Shown: positions 55,273 through 64,000 of the stretch, piece by piece
How positions within the stretch are numbered: position 1 is the stretch's first letter
Layout of the letters: each line of letters starts with the position of its first letter
Assembly (NCBI RefSeq): GCF_009931695.1
Contig: NZ_CP048000.1
Coordinates: 673,501-737,500 of the forward strand
DNA length: 64,000 nucleotides
Source: Anaerocolumna sedimenticola
GTDB lineage: Bacteria; Bacillota; Clostridia; Lachnospirales; Lachnospiraceae
Reading direction: 5' to 3'
The notes under the pieces: generated by a model
Databases searched by the model: none
Seen by the model: only the letters and a program-made list of their open reading frames with translations
Told to the model about the DNA's origin: nothing
Program-made: the position numbers and the translations under genes

Positions 55273-55552
55273 TTAATAAATAATCTTAATTAGCATGGTC
55301 ATCTCTAGAGACCAGGTAATAATATACCAGAGTTAATATCGGAGAATCAAATTAACCTTTTTACCTTATATTTATGGAATAGGAATATATTACTATAATA
55401 TAGCCAGGTGTTACCAGAACGTGTAATTTCAATATGACAGATTTAACCACCGGGGAAGGGGTTGTTTCTTCTGTTTATTAAATTTAGAATAAGCTGCATC
55501 TATATAATCAAATGATTGCATTGCATATATATAATGGGAAAGGGGTAAAAGT

Positions 55553-56470
55553 ATGGATATCAATACAGAAGTGATAACACAAAAGGATGGCTATAAAACC
55601 ATATTATATCATTTTTTTAGTCCGGAAGAACCAAAAGCAAGTGTTATTGTATTGCACGGAATGGCCGAACATCATAAAAGATACGAATCATTTGCCAGGT
55701 TTTTAAATACCTATGGGGTGGATGTGTATTTATATGATCATAGGGGACATGGCACTGATAAAATAATGAAAGAATTAGGTTTTATCAGTAAAACAAAAGG
55801 TTATAAAATCCTGGTGGATGATGCCATGGACGTAATACAATATGTAAAGAAAAGTAAAAGAACTACAAAACTTTTTCTAATGGGACACAGTATGGGCTCT
55901 CTCATAGCTCGAAACGTGATTCAGTTAAATGATGAATTAGATGGTACCATTTTATGCGGTACCACACACCCTTTTAAATTAAAAACAAAATTTGGGGTTG
56001 CCCTGGCTTCCCTGATAAAGTTCCTGACTAAACCGGAACACCGCTCACCTTTCTTTCATAATATGATGTTTGGAGGAAAAGCATATACTCGTCTTATTAC
56101 AAGAACATCTTATGATTGGCTAACGAGAAATAAACCGGCAGTAGGAGCTTACATCCATGATCCCTACTGTGGTTTTATCTGTACCATAAGTTTTTATTAT
56201 GATCTTTTAAAGCTAGCGTCAAATGCGTCCAAAACCTCCTTGATGAAACACACCCGTAATTCACTGCCTATATTGATTATTTCAGGAGACCATGATCCTG
56301 TCGGCAATTATGGAAAAGAAGTGAAACATTTGATATCTTTGTATAATAAGTGGGGATTTAAGAGAGTAACCGGTAAACTTTATCCGGAATGCAGACATGA
56401 ACTGCTCCAGGAAATAAATGCGGAGGAAATAATGAAAGACATTCTTAATTGGATGATAAAAGAACTCTAA
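55553..56470 (+). CDS. Alpha/beta hydrolase, lysophospholipase / serine aminopeptidase S33 type
   Basis: 305 residues. Nucleophile elbow GHSMGS (Ser113), oxyanion segment VLHGMAEHHKRYE, the acid in ISGDHDPVG, and histidine in ECRHELLQE. The YDHRGHG motif is typical of monoacylglycerol lipase/lysophospholipase relatives. No signal peptide. The ATG at 55553 follows GAAAGGGG. It is a lone plus-strand gene with a long leader and ends at a strong terminator. Confidence 0.88.
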   Translation: MDINTEVITQKDGYKTILYHFFSPEEPKASVIVLHGMAEHHKRYESFARFLNTYGVDVYLYDHRGHGTDKIMKELGFISKTKGYKILVDDAMDVIQYVKKSKRTTKLFLMGHSMGSLIARNVIQLNDELDGTILCGTTHPFKLKTKFGVALASLIKFLTKPEHRSPFFHNMMFGGKAYTRLITRTSYDWLTRNKPAVGAYIHDPYCGFICTISFYYDLLKLASNASKTSLMKHTRNSLPILIISGDHDPVGNYGKEVKHLISLYNKWGFKRVTGKLYPECRHELLQEINAEEIMKDILNWMIKEL

Positions 56471-56568
56471 AATAAAAAGCAGTTTGAATGAAATATAAAA
56501 AAATCGGGTATATTCTTATGCAAAAAATACACAAACAAAGTGTGGATGTACTTTCCTAAAGATAAAAA

Positions 56569-56607
56569 AACCAGAAAAACATGGCATGCCGGTTTCTCTG
56601 GTTTTTC
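56569..56607. terminator. Bidirectional terminator
   Basis: AAAAACCAGAAAAAC pairs with GTTTCTCTGGTTTTT around ATGGCATGCCG. A-run and T-run on either side fit both the hydrolase (plus) and the RlmL-like gene (minus) ends. Confidence 0.85.
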
Positions 56608-56676
56608 AGTTCTATTACAAAATACTTTATTACTGTTCTATTTTAAACTATTTTTCTGTTGCCCATAAAATTGTAT

Positions 56677-57840
56677 CTAATGTAAATTCTCTCTATTTTC
56701 TCTTTTGGGCGGTTTTGCTCCCATAAACTGATAAAAATACGTTTTCATCATACCGTTATAGATTTTACGGTTTTTATCCGCTTGCCTGCCGATATATTTT
56801 TGTGCGTCCTCATAACTGGTTATTATAAAGTAAGACCAGGAATCCAAAGCATTAAAAGTTCTTCCTATTTCCTTATATAAGGCGGGTAAATCTGCTTTAT
56901 CCTCTAATCTTTCGCCATACGGCGGATTTGTAATAATAAAACCGTACTTTTTATTATGACTTAAGTCACTTACGGATCTTTGCTGGAAATGTATATATTG
57001 ATCCACTTCCGCCAACGCCGCATTTTGTCTTGCGGCCTTTATAATTTCTCCATCTATATCATAACCTTGTATGGTCATTTCAACCGAATCACGTCTTACG
57101 TCATTAGCTTCCTCAATCGCGGAATACCAGGTCTTTTTAGGAATAAGGTCTGTCCAATTTTCAGATAAAAAGGAACGGTTCATTCCCGGTGCAATATTGG
57201 CACCTATCATAGCGGCTTCAATCGGTATCGTACCGCTGCCGCAAAACGGATCTATCAGAATTCTATCCTTATTCCAAGGAGTTAACAAGATTAAAGCTGC
57301 TGCAAGAGTTTCCGTTATCGGTGCTTTACTGGTAAGTTTGCGGTATCCGCGCTTATGAAGAGATTCTCCTGAAGTATCAATTCCAATCATTATCTCATCT
57401 TTCATAAATGTAACTCTTATTGGGTATTCATTACCGTCTTCAGGAAACCATTCTATCTTATATATTTTCTTAAGGCGTTCTACAATTGCTTTTTTCATTA
57501 TCGACTGGATATCGGAAGGACTGAAAATTTTACTTTTAATTGAGGTGGCCTTAGCAACCCAAAACTTTCCGTTTGCCGGTATATAATTTTCCCATGGAAT
57601 CGCTTTCGTTTTCTCAAATAGTTCATCAAAGGATTCCGCCCTAAATTTATCTACTTTTAATAAAATACGTTCCGTAGTCCTTAAGAAAATATTAGCCCTG
57701 CTTACTGCTGATTCATCACCGGCAAATATTACACGTCCGTCTTCTACCTGTGTAACCTCATATCCTAAATTAACAATTTCCTTTTTTAAAACACTTTCTA
57801 AACCAAAATGGCATGGTGCTAAAAATTCAAACCGGCTCAT
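56677..57840 (-). CDS. THUMP-domain class I rRNA methyltransferase (RlmL/YpsC-like)
   Basis: 387 residues. N-terminal ferredoxin-like and THUMP RNA-binding region (about 1-165), then a Rossmann methyltransferase with LIDPFCGSGTIPIEAAM (AdoMet) and IITNPPYGERL (base N-methylation motif). Resembles the N-terminal half of E. coli RlmL, which makes m2G2445 in 23S rRNA; length and motif fit the monofunctional Gram-positive form. The ATG at 57840 follows TTGGAG. Confidence 0.92.
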   Translation of the reverse strand: MSRFEFLAPCHFGLESVLKKEIVNLGYEVTQVEDGRVIFAGDESAVSRANIFLRTTERILLKVDKFRAESFDELFEKTKAIPWENYIPANGKFWVAKATSIKSKIFSPSDIQSIMKKAIVERLKKIYKIEWFPEDGNEYPIRVTFMKDEIMIGIDTSGESLHKRGYRKLTSKAPITETLAAALILLTPWNKDRILIDPFCGSGTIPIEAAMIGANIAPGMNRSFLSENWTDLIPKKTWYSAIEEANDVRRDSVEMTIQGYDIDGEIIKAARQNAALAEVDQYIHFQQRSVSDLSHNKKYGFIITNPPYGERLEDKADLPALYKEIGRTFNALDSWSYFIITSYEDAQKYIGRQADKNRKIYNGMMKTYFYQFMGAKPPKRENRENLH

Positions 57841-57875
57841 CTTTTAGTACTCCAATCTGCATTTATAAAATAAGA

Positions 57876-57933
57876 GACAGTAGCATAATTTATGCTTCAT
57901 CATTTAATTGAGACTATAAATTATGCAGCTGTC
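57876..57933. terminator. Palindromic hairpin
   Basis: GACAG-AGCATAATTTAT pairs with ATAAATTATGC-CTGTC (small bulges) around a loop of about 24 nt. It is in the gap upstream of the RlmL-like gene. The rest of 57841-58221 is AT-rich with no gene seen. Confidence 0.55.
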
Positions 57934-58221
57934 GTTGGTTTTAACTGACAATAGATTATAACATATGGAATTAATGTTTGTAAATGCCAATTCATCAAAC
58001 AAGCTGTATACATTTATTATCTTCTCAAATGAATGCGATTTCTATGTTGGGCAATTAAGCCGAAAATCATGCCTGTTTAAATGAATTTACATAAAATGAA
58101 TTACGGAAGCCACGAGTGTATATATATTCAATTTAACTGTATCTCCCTCGAACACTATACTTTTTGTTACTCATTCAATAGTATTCACCATAAAGCAAAA
58201 ATTATCATTGTCTTTCACCTA

Positions 58222-58310
58222 TTACTCGAATGGTCCTCTATAAGCAGGTATACCACCATATATATTCTGCTCTAATGGTCCTCTATACGCGCGTATACCA
58301 CCATATATAT
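58222..58310. repeat. 45-bp tandem duplication at the rhodanese 3' end
   Basis: Two units beginning AATGGTCCTCTATA, offset by exactly 45 bp (15 codons). They differ at about 7 positions, mostly in the middle and at the end. Confidence 0.85.
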
Positions 58311-58566
58311 TTTTAACCTGATATCCGTCCTTACTTAATTCTCTTGCTAACAATAAACTTAAATTACCTCTATCACAATATAATATTAACAATTGATCGA
58401 AAGGTAATGCATTTTTTCTATTTTCAAAATCCATATATGGAATATTAATGGCTGAGGGTATATGCGCCCTATTATATTCATTTGATTCTCTTAAATCGAC
58501 GATTAGTACATTATTACTGCCTATGTAATTCTCCACATCTTTTGCTCGAATAGTTTCAAATGTCAT
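58222..58566 (-). CDS. Small rhodanese-like protein with duplicated C-terminus
   Basis: A 114-residue single rhodanese domain with active Cys64 in YCDRGNLS; the loop departs slightly from the usual CxxGxRS form (Leu in the Arg position). The C-terminal NIYGGI-AYRGP-E block is present twice in tandem (about 86-99 and 101-114); one copy is the normal end of the fold, the other is extra. Encoded by a 45-bp DNA duplication. Sulfur-transfer role is by family. The start is the ATG at 58566 with AAGGTGAG; the upstream 27 codons in frame contain that site. Confidence 0.85.
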   Translation of the reverse strand: MTFETIRAKDVENYIGSNNVLIVDLRESNEYNRAHIPSAINIPYMDFENRKNALPFDQLLILYCDRGNLSLLLARELSKDGYQVKNIYGGIRAYRGPLEQNIYGGIPAYRGPFE

Positions 58567-58757
58567 TGTCTCACCTTCTATCTTTACTATCATATTCCAT
58601 TTATTACATATTGTGCACGTGCTATTGGATTGAAACATAATAATCATTATAACTTAGCATTATCGTAATTCTTCATATATTAATATATTCAGAATATTTA
58701 TTAAGTTTATACTTATTATATGATGGGGCTGGTTTCAGCAGTTTACAAAAAAAAATA

Positions 58758-58797
58758 ATCAAAAAAAGTCTCCATCCTTTTGATGAAGACTAATTTT
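58758..58797 (-). terminator. Intrinsic terminator of the Asn/Thr-rich protein gene
   Basis: AGTCT-CATC pairs with GATG-AGACT; on the minus strand it is followed by a T-run (TTTTTTTGATTATTTTTT), 13 bases after the stop at 58810. Confidence 0.75.
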
Positions 58798-58809
58798 TCC
58801 TACTCTAAA

Positions 58810-59064
58810 CTATCTATCTCTTTCGTTAGCATCACGGAAGTTAGAGGTATTAGCGTTTCTTGAAGTAGTATTGGATGTTGTTGCGTTTCTTGAAGTACCA
58901 GTTGTATAATTCTGTGTACTACTTGTAGAGTTTCTTTCATTGTTTCTAGAAGTACCTGTTGTGTTAGAAGTGTTGGCATTTCTAGATGTACTACTGGTTG
59001 AAGTATTAGCATTTCTTTCGTTGTTTCTAGTTGTTGTTGCATCATTAAAATTGTTGTTTTCCAT
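58810..59064 (-). CDS. Low-complexity Asn/Thr/Ser/Arg-rich small protein
   Basis: 84 residues I do not recognise. It is almost entirely N, T, S and R with repeated blocks such as RNANTSNTT, TGTSRNNERN and TGTSRNATTSN, and no hydrophobic core, so it should be disordered. The ATG at 59064 has AGGAGG 8-9 bases upstream, and a terminator follows the stop, so it looks like a real gene. The overlapping frame that starts at 59045 has no ribosome-binding site. It is similar in style to small hydrophilic coat or matrix proteins of spore formers, but that is only a suggestion. Confidence 0.7.
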   Translation of the reverse strand: MENNNFNDATTTRNNERNANTSTSSTSRNANTSNTTGTSRNNERNSTSSTQNYTTGTSRNATTSNTTSRNANTSNFRDANERDR

Positions 59065-59587
59065 TTTAATTGACCTCCTAATAATCGTTTATAATCATGT
59101 TTTTCAGATTACATAAACTATTATGAACTATTTCAATTGAAAATATTCATCACAAAATTAAAATGCATTTATGTAGGATATTAAATTAGTTGATAACTCT
59201 ATTTATGATCTAATTAATATCACAGGTATAATTTACTAAATTTTACTTTCAATTAATAATAAAATTAATAATTAGCCTTTATTAGACTCTTTAACTATTA
59301 AAAACGATTACTAAATAATACTATTTAATGATATACTTTAGGAAACTTTTTATTTAGTGCTCTTATTCATTAATCCTTTATCTCCAGGTAAAATTTTTTA
59401 TAAATTTTCATCTTTTTTTATTGCATTATATCTCTTAATGTATTATAATGTAATTGTGTTAAAGAGATTTCATTCGTGATTCTCCTAACACACTATATAA
59501 CCCCTTATTAATTATTTATACTCCCCTCATCGAAACGACCGCCTGGCTCCCCCTCGCGGTCGTTTCACTTTGTAAAAAGAATAAATA
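59065..59587. other. AT-rich intergenic region with one GC-rich hairpin
   Basis: About 520 bp, very AT-rich, no gene seen. It contains one GC-rich perfect stem GAAACGACCGC/GCGGTCGTTTC (59532-59542 with 59556-59566, loop rich in C) with no T-run, so it may be a structural RNA end or an old terminator. Confidence 0.5.
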
Positions 59588-59645
59588 AAAAAACCCTGAG
59601 TTCATTTAAATTAAACTGAATCTTCAGGGTTTTTAATTAATCTAA
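59588..59645 (-). terminator. Intrinsic terminator of the DUF1700 gene
   Basis: AAAACCCTGA pairs with TCAGGGTTTT around a 34-nt AT-rich loop; on the minus strand it is followed by a T-run. Confidence 0.85.
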
Positions 59646-59662
59646 ATTATTTGTCGATCAAA

Positions 59663-60178
59663 TTACCGCCTGTTGTTATTTACTATTAATCTATAACCAA
59701 GGTAAACAATTAAAAGAGGTAAACCAACAGTAAAAAATAACTGCAATAATATCCCGCCTATAATAAAAAATAATACAATTAAGATTACGGCGATAACAAT
59801 AAGAATTACTTTCTGATACCACGTCAATGATGTGCTTAAATTAAATTTAAAACCTTTTCCATAATCGTTGGAATTGTTATCATATTTGCTTTTGTAATCT
59901 TGATAGGAACTACCATCAGTAGTCTGTGCATCCTGATAAGCTTTCTCGTGTTTTGAACCGCTGTATAAAGGTCCATGACTAATCTGATAGGTTTCTATAA
60001 TGGTTTTAGCTATTAATCTGGGATCACCCAGCTGTGCTAAAATTACTTCTTCACTTGTACCGATACTTTTGCTTTTTATATAATCCTCATAAAATCGAAT
60101 ATTACTTGTAATTTCAGAATCGGGGAGTTCTCCGGTTAAGGCAGTTCTTAAACCGTCTATAAATTCACTCTTAGTCAT
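59663..60178 (-). CDS. DUF1700 (HAAS domain) membrane protein
   Basis: 171 residues: N-terminal HAAS helical domain (1-65, MTKSEFIDGLRTALTGELPDSEI), a disordered Asp/Tyr/Ser/Lys linker (about 72-110) and two hydrophobic segments (about 122-142 and 145-163). Such genes are usually next to a PadR regulator; none is seen here. The ATG at 60178 follows TTAGGAGG. The 60179-60436 gap upstream is AT-rich with no gene. Confidence 0.87.
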   Translation of the reverse strand: MTKSEFIDGLRTALTGELPDSEITSNIRFYEDYIKSKSIGTSEEVILAQLGDPRLIAKTIIETYQISHGPLYSGSKHEKAYQDAQTTDGSSYQDYKSKYDNNSNDYGKGFKFNLSTSLTWYQKVILIVIAVILIVLFFIIGGILLQLFFTVGLPLLIVYLGYRLIVNNNRR

Positions 60179-60436
60179 AAATGCCTCCTAACTATACCTG
60201 CAATCAAGATCTTTTATACCTAACAGGTTCGTATCTGTGGAATTACTATCTTCTGTATATTCCTAATTAATAAGTATTTCTATTCTAACACATCTTATAT
60301 AGTGCGTAAATACTACGATTATTAACATTTAATTAAATATAAAATTCCCAATAAATATACACGGCTTTTTACCCGGACGTCATTTGAATATTAATCAGTA
60401 ACTTTTTACCACATCACAACTAACTTTCAATACAAT

Positions 60437-60472
60437 AAAAAATGACCTAAGCACAAATGCACTTAAGTCTTA
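60437..60472 (-). terminator. Intrinsic terminator after the single tRNA-Glu gene
   Basis: GACTTAAGTGCA / TGC-TTAGGTC stem with TTTG loop and a T-run (ATTTTTTATTG) on the minus strand, 65 bases beyond tRNA-Glu. Confidence 0.75.
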
Positions 60473-60536
60473 ACCATACCTATATTAACATTCTCTAAAA
60501 AGTTGAATCAATGAGCGAAAACTAAATATTACCAAA

Positions 60537-60608
60537 TGACTCCAAGGGGATTTGAACCCCTGTTACCGCCGTGAAAGGGCGGTGTCTTAACCGCTTGACC
60601 ATGGAGCC
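60537..60608 (-). tRNA. tRNA-Glu (anticodon TTC), copy 1
   Basis: GGCTCCA/TGGAGTC acceptor stem, anticodon loop CTTTCAC. Identical in all 72 bases to the gene at 61460-61531, with its own promoter and terminator. Confidence 0.96.
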
Positions 60609-60617
60609 GAGAAATCT

Positions 60618-60646
60618 ATTATAACATAGTATGTCTATTTTGTAAA
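60618..60646 (-). promoter_or_regulatory. Promoter of the single tRNA-Glu gene
   Basis: TTTACA (60641-60646) and TATAAT (60618-60623), 17-base spacer, 9 bases or so before the gene. Confidence 0.8.
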
Positions 60647-60748
60647 CCTATAATTACTTTTTTTATATATTATTTTACTTACTTTATTTTTATATATTTT
60701 AACTTATTTAATTTTATCTTATAGATTCATATCTATGATTATTCCAAG

Positions 60749-60784
60749 CAAGCTTGCTAATTCTCACTTTGCTTTCGAGGAAAT
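60749..60784. repeat. Family C repeat, copy 2
   Basis: 36-bp block beginning CAAGCTTGCTAATTC, 34 of 36 bases identical to 36462-36497. It lies just beyond the terminator of the tRNA operon. Confidence 0.65.
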
Positions 60785-60816
60785 AAAAAAGGCTTAAATA
60801 CTCTGTATTTAAGTCT
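60784..60816 (-). terminator. Intrinsic terminator of the Glu-Thr-Met-Asp-Val-Leu-Arg tRNA operon
   Basis: GACTTAAATACAGAGTATTTAAGCC hairpin followed by TTTTTT on the minus strand, 18 bases after tRNA-Arg. Confidence 0.9.
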
Positions 60817-60833
60817 TAATCATCTCTAGACTA

Positions 60834-60907
60834 TGTGCGTTAGAGGATTCGAACCCCCGACCTTCTGGTCCGTAGCCAGACGCTCTATCCAGCTGAGCTA
60901 AACGCAC
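60834..60907 (-). tRNA. tRNA-Arg (anticodon ACG)
   Basis: GTGCGTT acceptor 5' strand, CTAACGCAC on the 3' side, anticodon loop CTACGGA; A34 would be edited to inosine. Confidence 0.96.
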
Positions 60908-60948
60908 GTACAACTGACTTTTTATATTGAATCAATTGTTTATTATAA

Positions 60949-61034
60949 TGCCGGCGACCGGAATCGAACCGGTACGGGCGATTAGGCCCGCAGGATTTTA
61001 AGTCCTGTGCGTCTGCCAGTTCCGCCACGCCGGC
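60949..61034 (-). tRNA. tRNA-Leu (anticodon TAA)
   Basis: 86 nt with a long variable arm, GCCGGCG/CGCCGGC acceptor stem, anticodon loop CTTAAAA. Confidence 0.96.
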
Positions 61035-61072
61035 ATTTGAACAATTTGTTCAATATTGAATCAAAGATTCAA

Positions 61073-61145
61073 TGGGACCTATAGGGCTCGAACCTATGAC
61101 CCTCTGCTTGTAAGGCAGATGCTCTCCCAGCTGAGCTAAGATCCC
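61073..61145 (-). tRNA. tRNA-Val (anticodon TAC)
   Basis: GGGATCT/AGGTCCC acceptor stem, anticodon loop CTTACAA. Confidence 0.96.
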
Positions 61146-61185
61146 ATGGGATTAATTTTAATACATTTCTTTATTATAAAAGAAA

Positions 61186-61259
61186 CGACCCAGAAGGGAC
61201 TCGAACCCTCGACCTCCGCCGTGACAGGGCGGCGCTCTAACCAACTGAGCCACTAGGCC
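61186..61259 (-). tRNA. tRNA-Asp (anticodon GTC)
   Basis: GGCCTAG/CTGGGTC acceptor stem, anticodon loop CTGTCAC, discriminator G. Confidence 0.96.
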
Positions 61260-61275
61260 ATATTAATTTATTAAG

Positions 61276-61349
61276 TGGACCTTCAGGGACTTGAACCCCG
61301 GACCGACCGGTTATGAGCCGGTTGCTCTAACCAACTGAGCTAAAGGTCC
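61276..61349 (-). tRNA. tRNA with CAT anticodon (elongator Met, or Ile2)
   Basis: GGACCTT/AAGGTCC acceptor stem, anticodon loop CTCATAA. It has a normal Watson-Crick first pair, so it is not the initiator. Whether C34 is changed to lysidine (Ile2) cannot be read with certainty; elongator Met is my first choice. Confidence 0.9.
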
Positions 61350-61352
61350 AAA

Positions 61353-61425
<73 letters not shown>

Positions 61426-61459
61426 AAGTTGTAATCGGACGAATCTAAGTATCAAAAAA

Positions 61460-61531
61460 TGACTCCAAGGGGATTTGAACCCCTGTTACCGCCGTGAAAG
61501 GGCGGTGTCTTAACCGCTTGACCATGGAGCC
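61460..61531 (-). tRNA. tRNA-Glu (anticodon TTC), copy 2
   Basis: Identical to 60537-60608; first gene of the tRNA operon behind a consensus promoter. Confidence 0.96.
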
Positions 61532-61540
61532 GTAATATCA

Positions 61541-61569
61541 ATTATAACATAGAATTAATTCTTTGTCAA
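61541..61569 (-). promoter_or_regulatory. Promoter of the tRNA-Glu-to-Arg operon
   Basis: TTGACA (61564-61569) and TATAAT (61541-61546), 17-base spacer, perfect consensus, lying between tRNA-Asn and tRNA-Glu. Confidence 0.9.
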
Positions 61570-61620
61570 TCAATATTTATTTTTTATATACTCTTTAAAG
61601 TATAACTTTTGGAGTACCAA

Positions 61621-61692
61621 CTCCCCGAGTTGGGCTCGAACCAACAACCCCACGGTTAACAGCCGTGTGCTCTACCATTGAGCTATCGAGGA
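61621..61692 (-). tRNA. tRNA-Asn (anticodon GTT)
   Basis: TCCTCGA/TCGGGGA acceptor stem, anticodon loop CTGTTAA, discriminator G. It is the first gene after the 23S rRNA gene (about 80 bp away) and could be co-transcribed with it. Confidence 0.96.
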
Positions 61693-61773
61693 ATAACTAC
61701 ATTTGATAATATCATCCAACAATCTGAAATCTTTCGATTTTCTAGAAATTAGTATTCATGAACAAATACCTTA

Positions 61774-64000
<2,227 letters not shown>

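Noticed and set aside
55280-55480. Cyclic-di-GMP or ZTP riboswitch in the leader of the hydrolase gene
   Set aside because: I could not find the conserved cores of these classes; only generic hairpins are visible.
58800-59045. Gln/Leu/Thr-rich frame overlapping the Asn/Thr protein
   Set aside because: No ribosome-binding site at its start; the +1 shifted frame starting at 59064 has a strong one.

Overview
The window is a low-GC Firmicutes chromosome segment, most likely from a spore-forming clostridium of the Lachnospiraceae type. The evidence is an alpha/beta small acid-soluble spore protein, the conserved tig-clpP-clpX-lon-engB block, an L31-rho-prmC-prfA block, and several small families common in that group (DUF4364, DUF1700, and a DUF6145-like protein). 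Most genes lie on the minus strand, co-oriented with a 23S rRNA gene that runs off the right edge. I cannot name the species from the sequence alone.

Layout. 1-12.3 kb: asd (3' end cut by the window edge), a YvyF-like zinc-ribbon/HTH protein, dusB, coaX, a small acidic protein, a LiaF-like membrane protein, birA, a frameshifted argF, a patatin phospholipase, an LTA-synthase-type membrane sulfatase, and an SPFH/NfeD pair. 12.7-18.5 kb: an rRNA methyltransferase behind a leader terminator, an unrecognised Zn-binding membrane protein, an acyltransferase, an AbrB regulator, a twice-frameshifted map, an AraC regulator and a GNAT acetyltransferase. 18.8-27.6 kb: the translation termination block (prfA, prmC, DUF1385, rpmE, rho), then plus-strand NAD-malic enzyme, a radical SAM protein and DUF4364. 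27.9-37 kb: engB, lon, clpX, clpP, tig, glmM and an SASP. 37.3-42.5 kb: an alanine/glycine symporter, a DJ-1 protein, ddl and a secreted five-FnIII protein. 42.9-48 kb: a BMP-family nucleoside-type ABC importer (two permeases, ATPase, lipoprotein). 48.5-60.2 kb: a YgjP metallopeptidase, a divergent HxlR/FMN-binding pair, DegV, a seven-tRNA operon, phosphoesterase, RdgB, amidase, an alpha/beta hydrolase, an RlmL-type methylase, rhodanese, a low-complexity small protein and DUF1700. 60.5-64 kb: nine tRNAs and the 3' three quarters of a 23S rRNA gene, with no 5S gene between the 23S and the tRNAs.

Working together: the protein-quality genes (trigger factor, ClpXP, Lon) form one co-oriented block. 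The termination-factor block pairs PrfA with its methylase PrmC. The BMP operon is translationally coupled (ATGA overlap), and NfeD/SPFH form a two-gene membrane unit.

The region is mostly housekeeping and I see no defence system, prophage or CRISPR. What stands out is between and inside the genes: two families of inverted-repeat intergenic elements (four copies of a ~145-bp element with GTAATTGCGAAAC termini, and about six copies of a GGCTGYTGCAAAAT-type element), a repeat-expanded disordered insertion in Rho, a rod-like extension in helix 45 of 23S rRNA, several fresh tandem duplications in coding sequence, and single-base frameshifts in argF and map.
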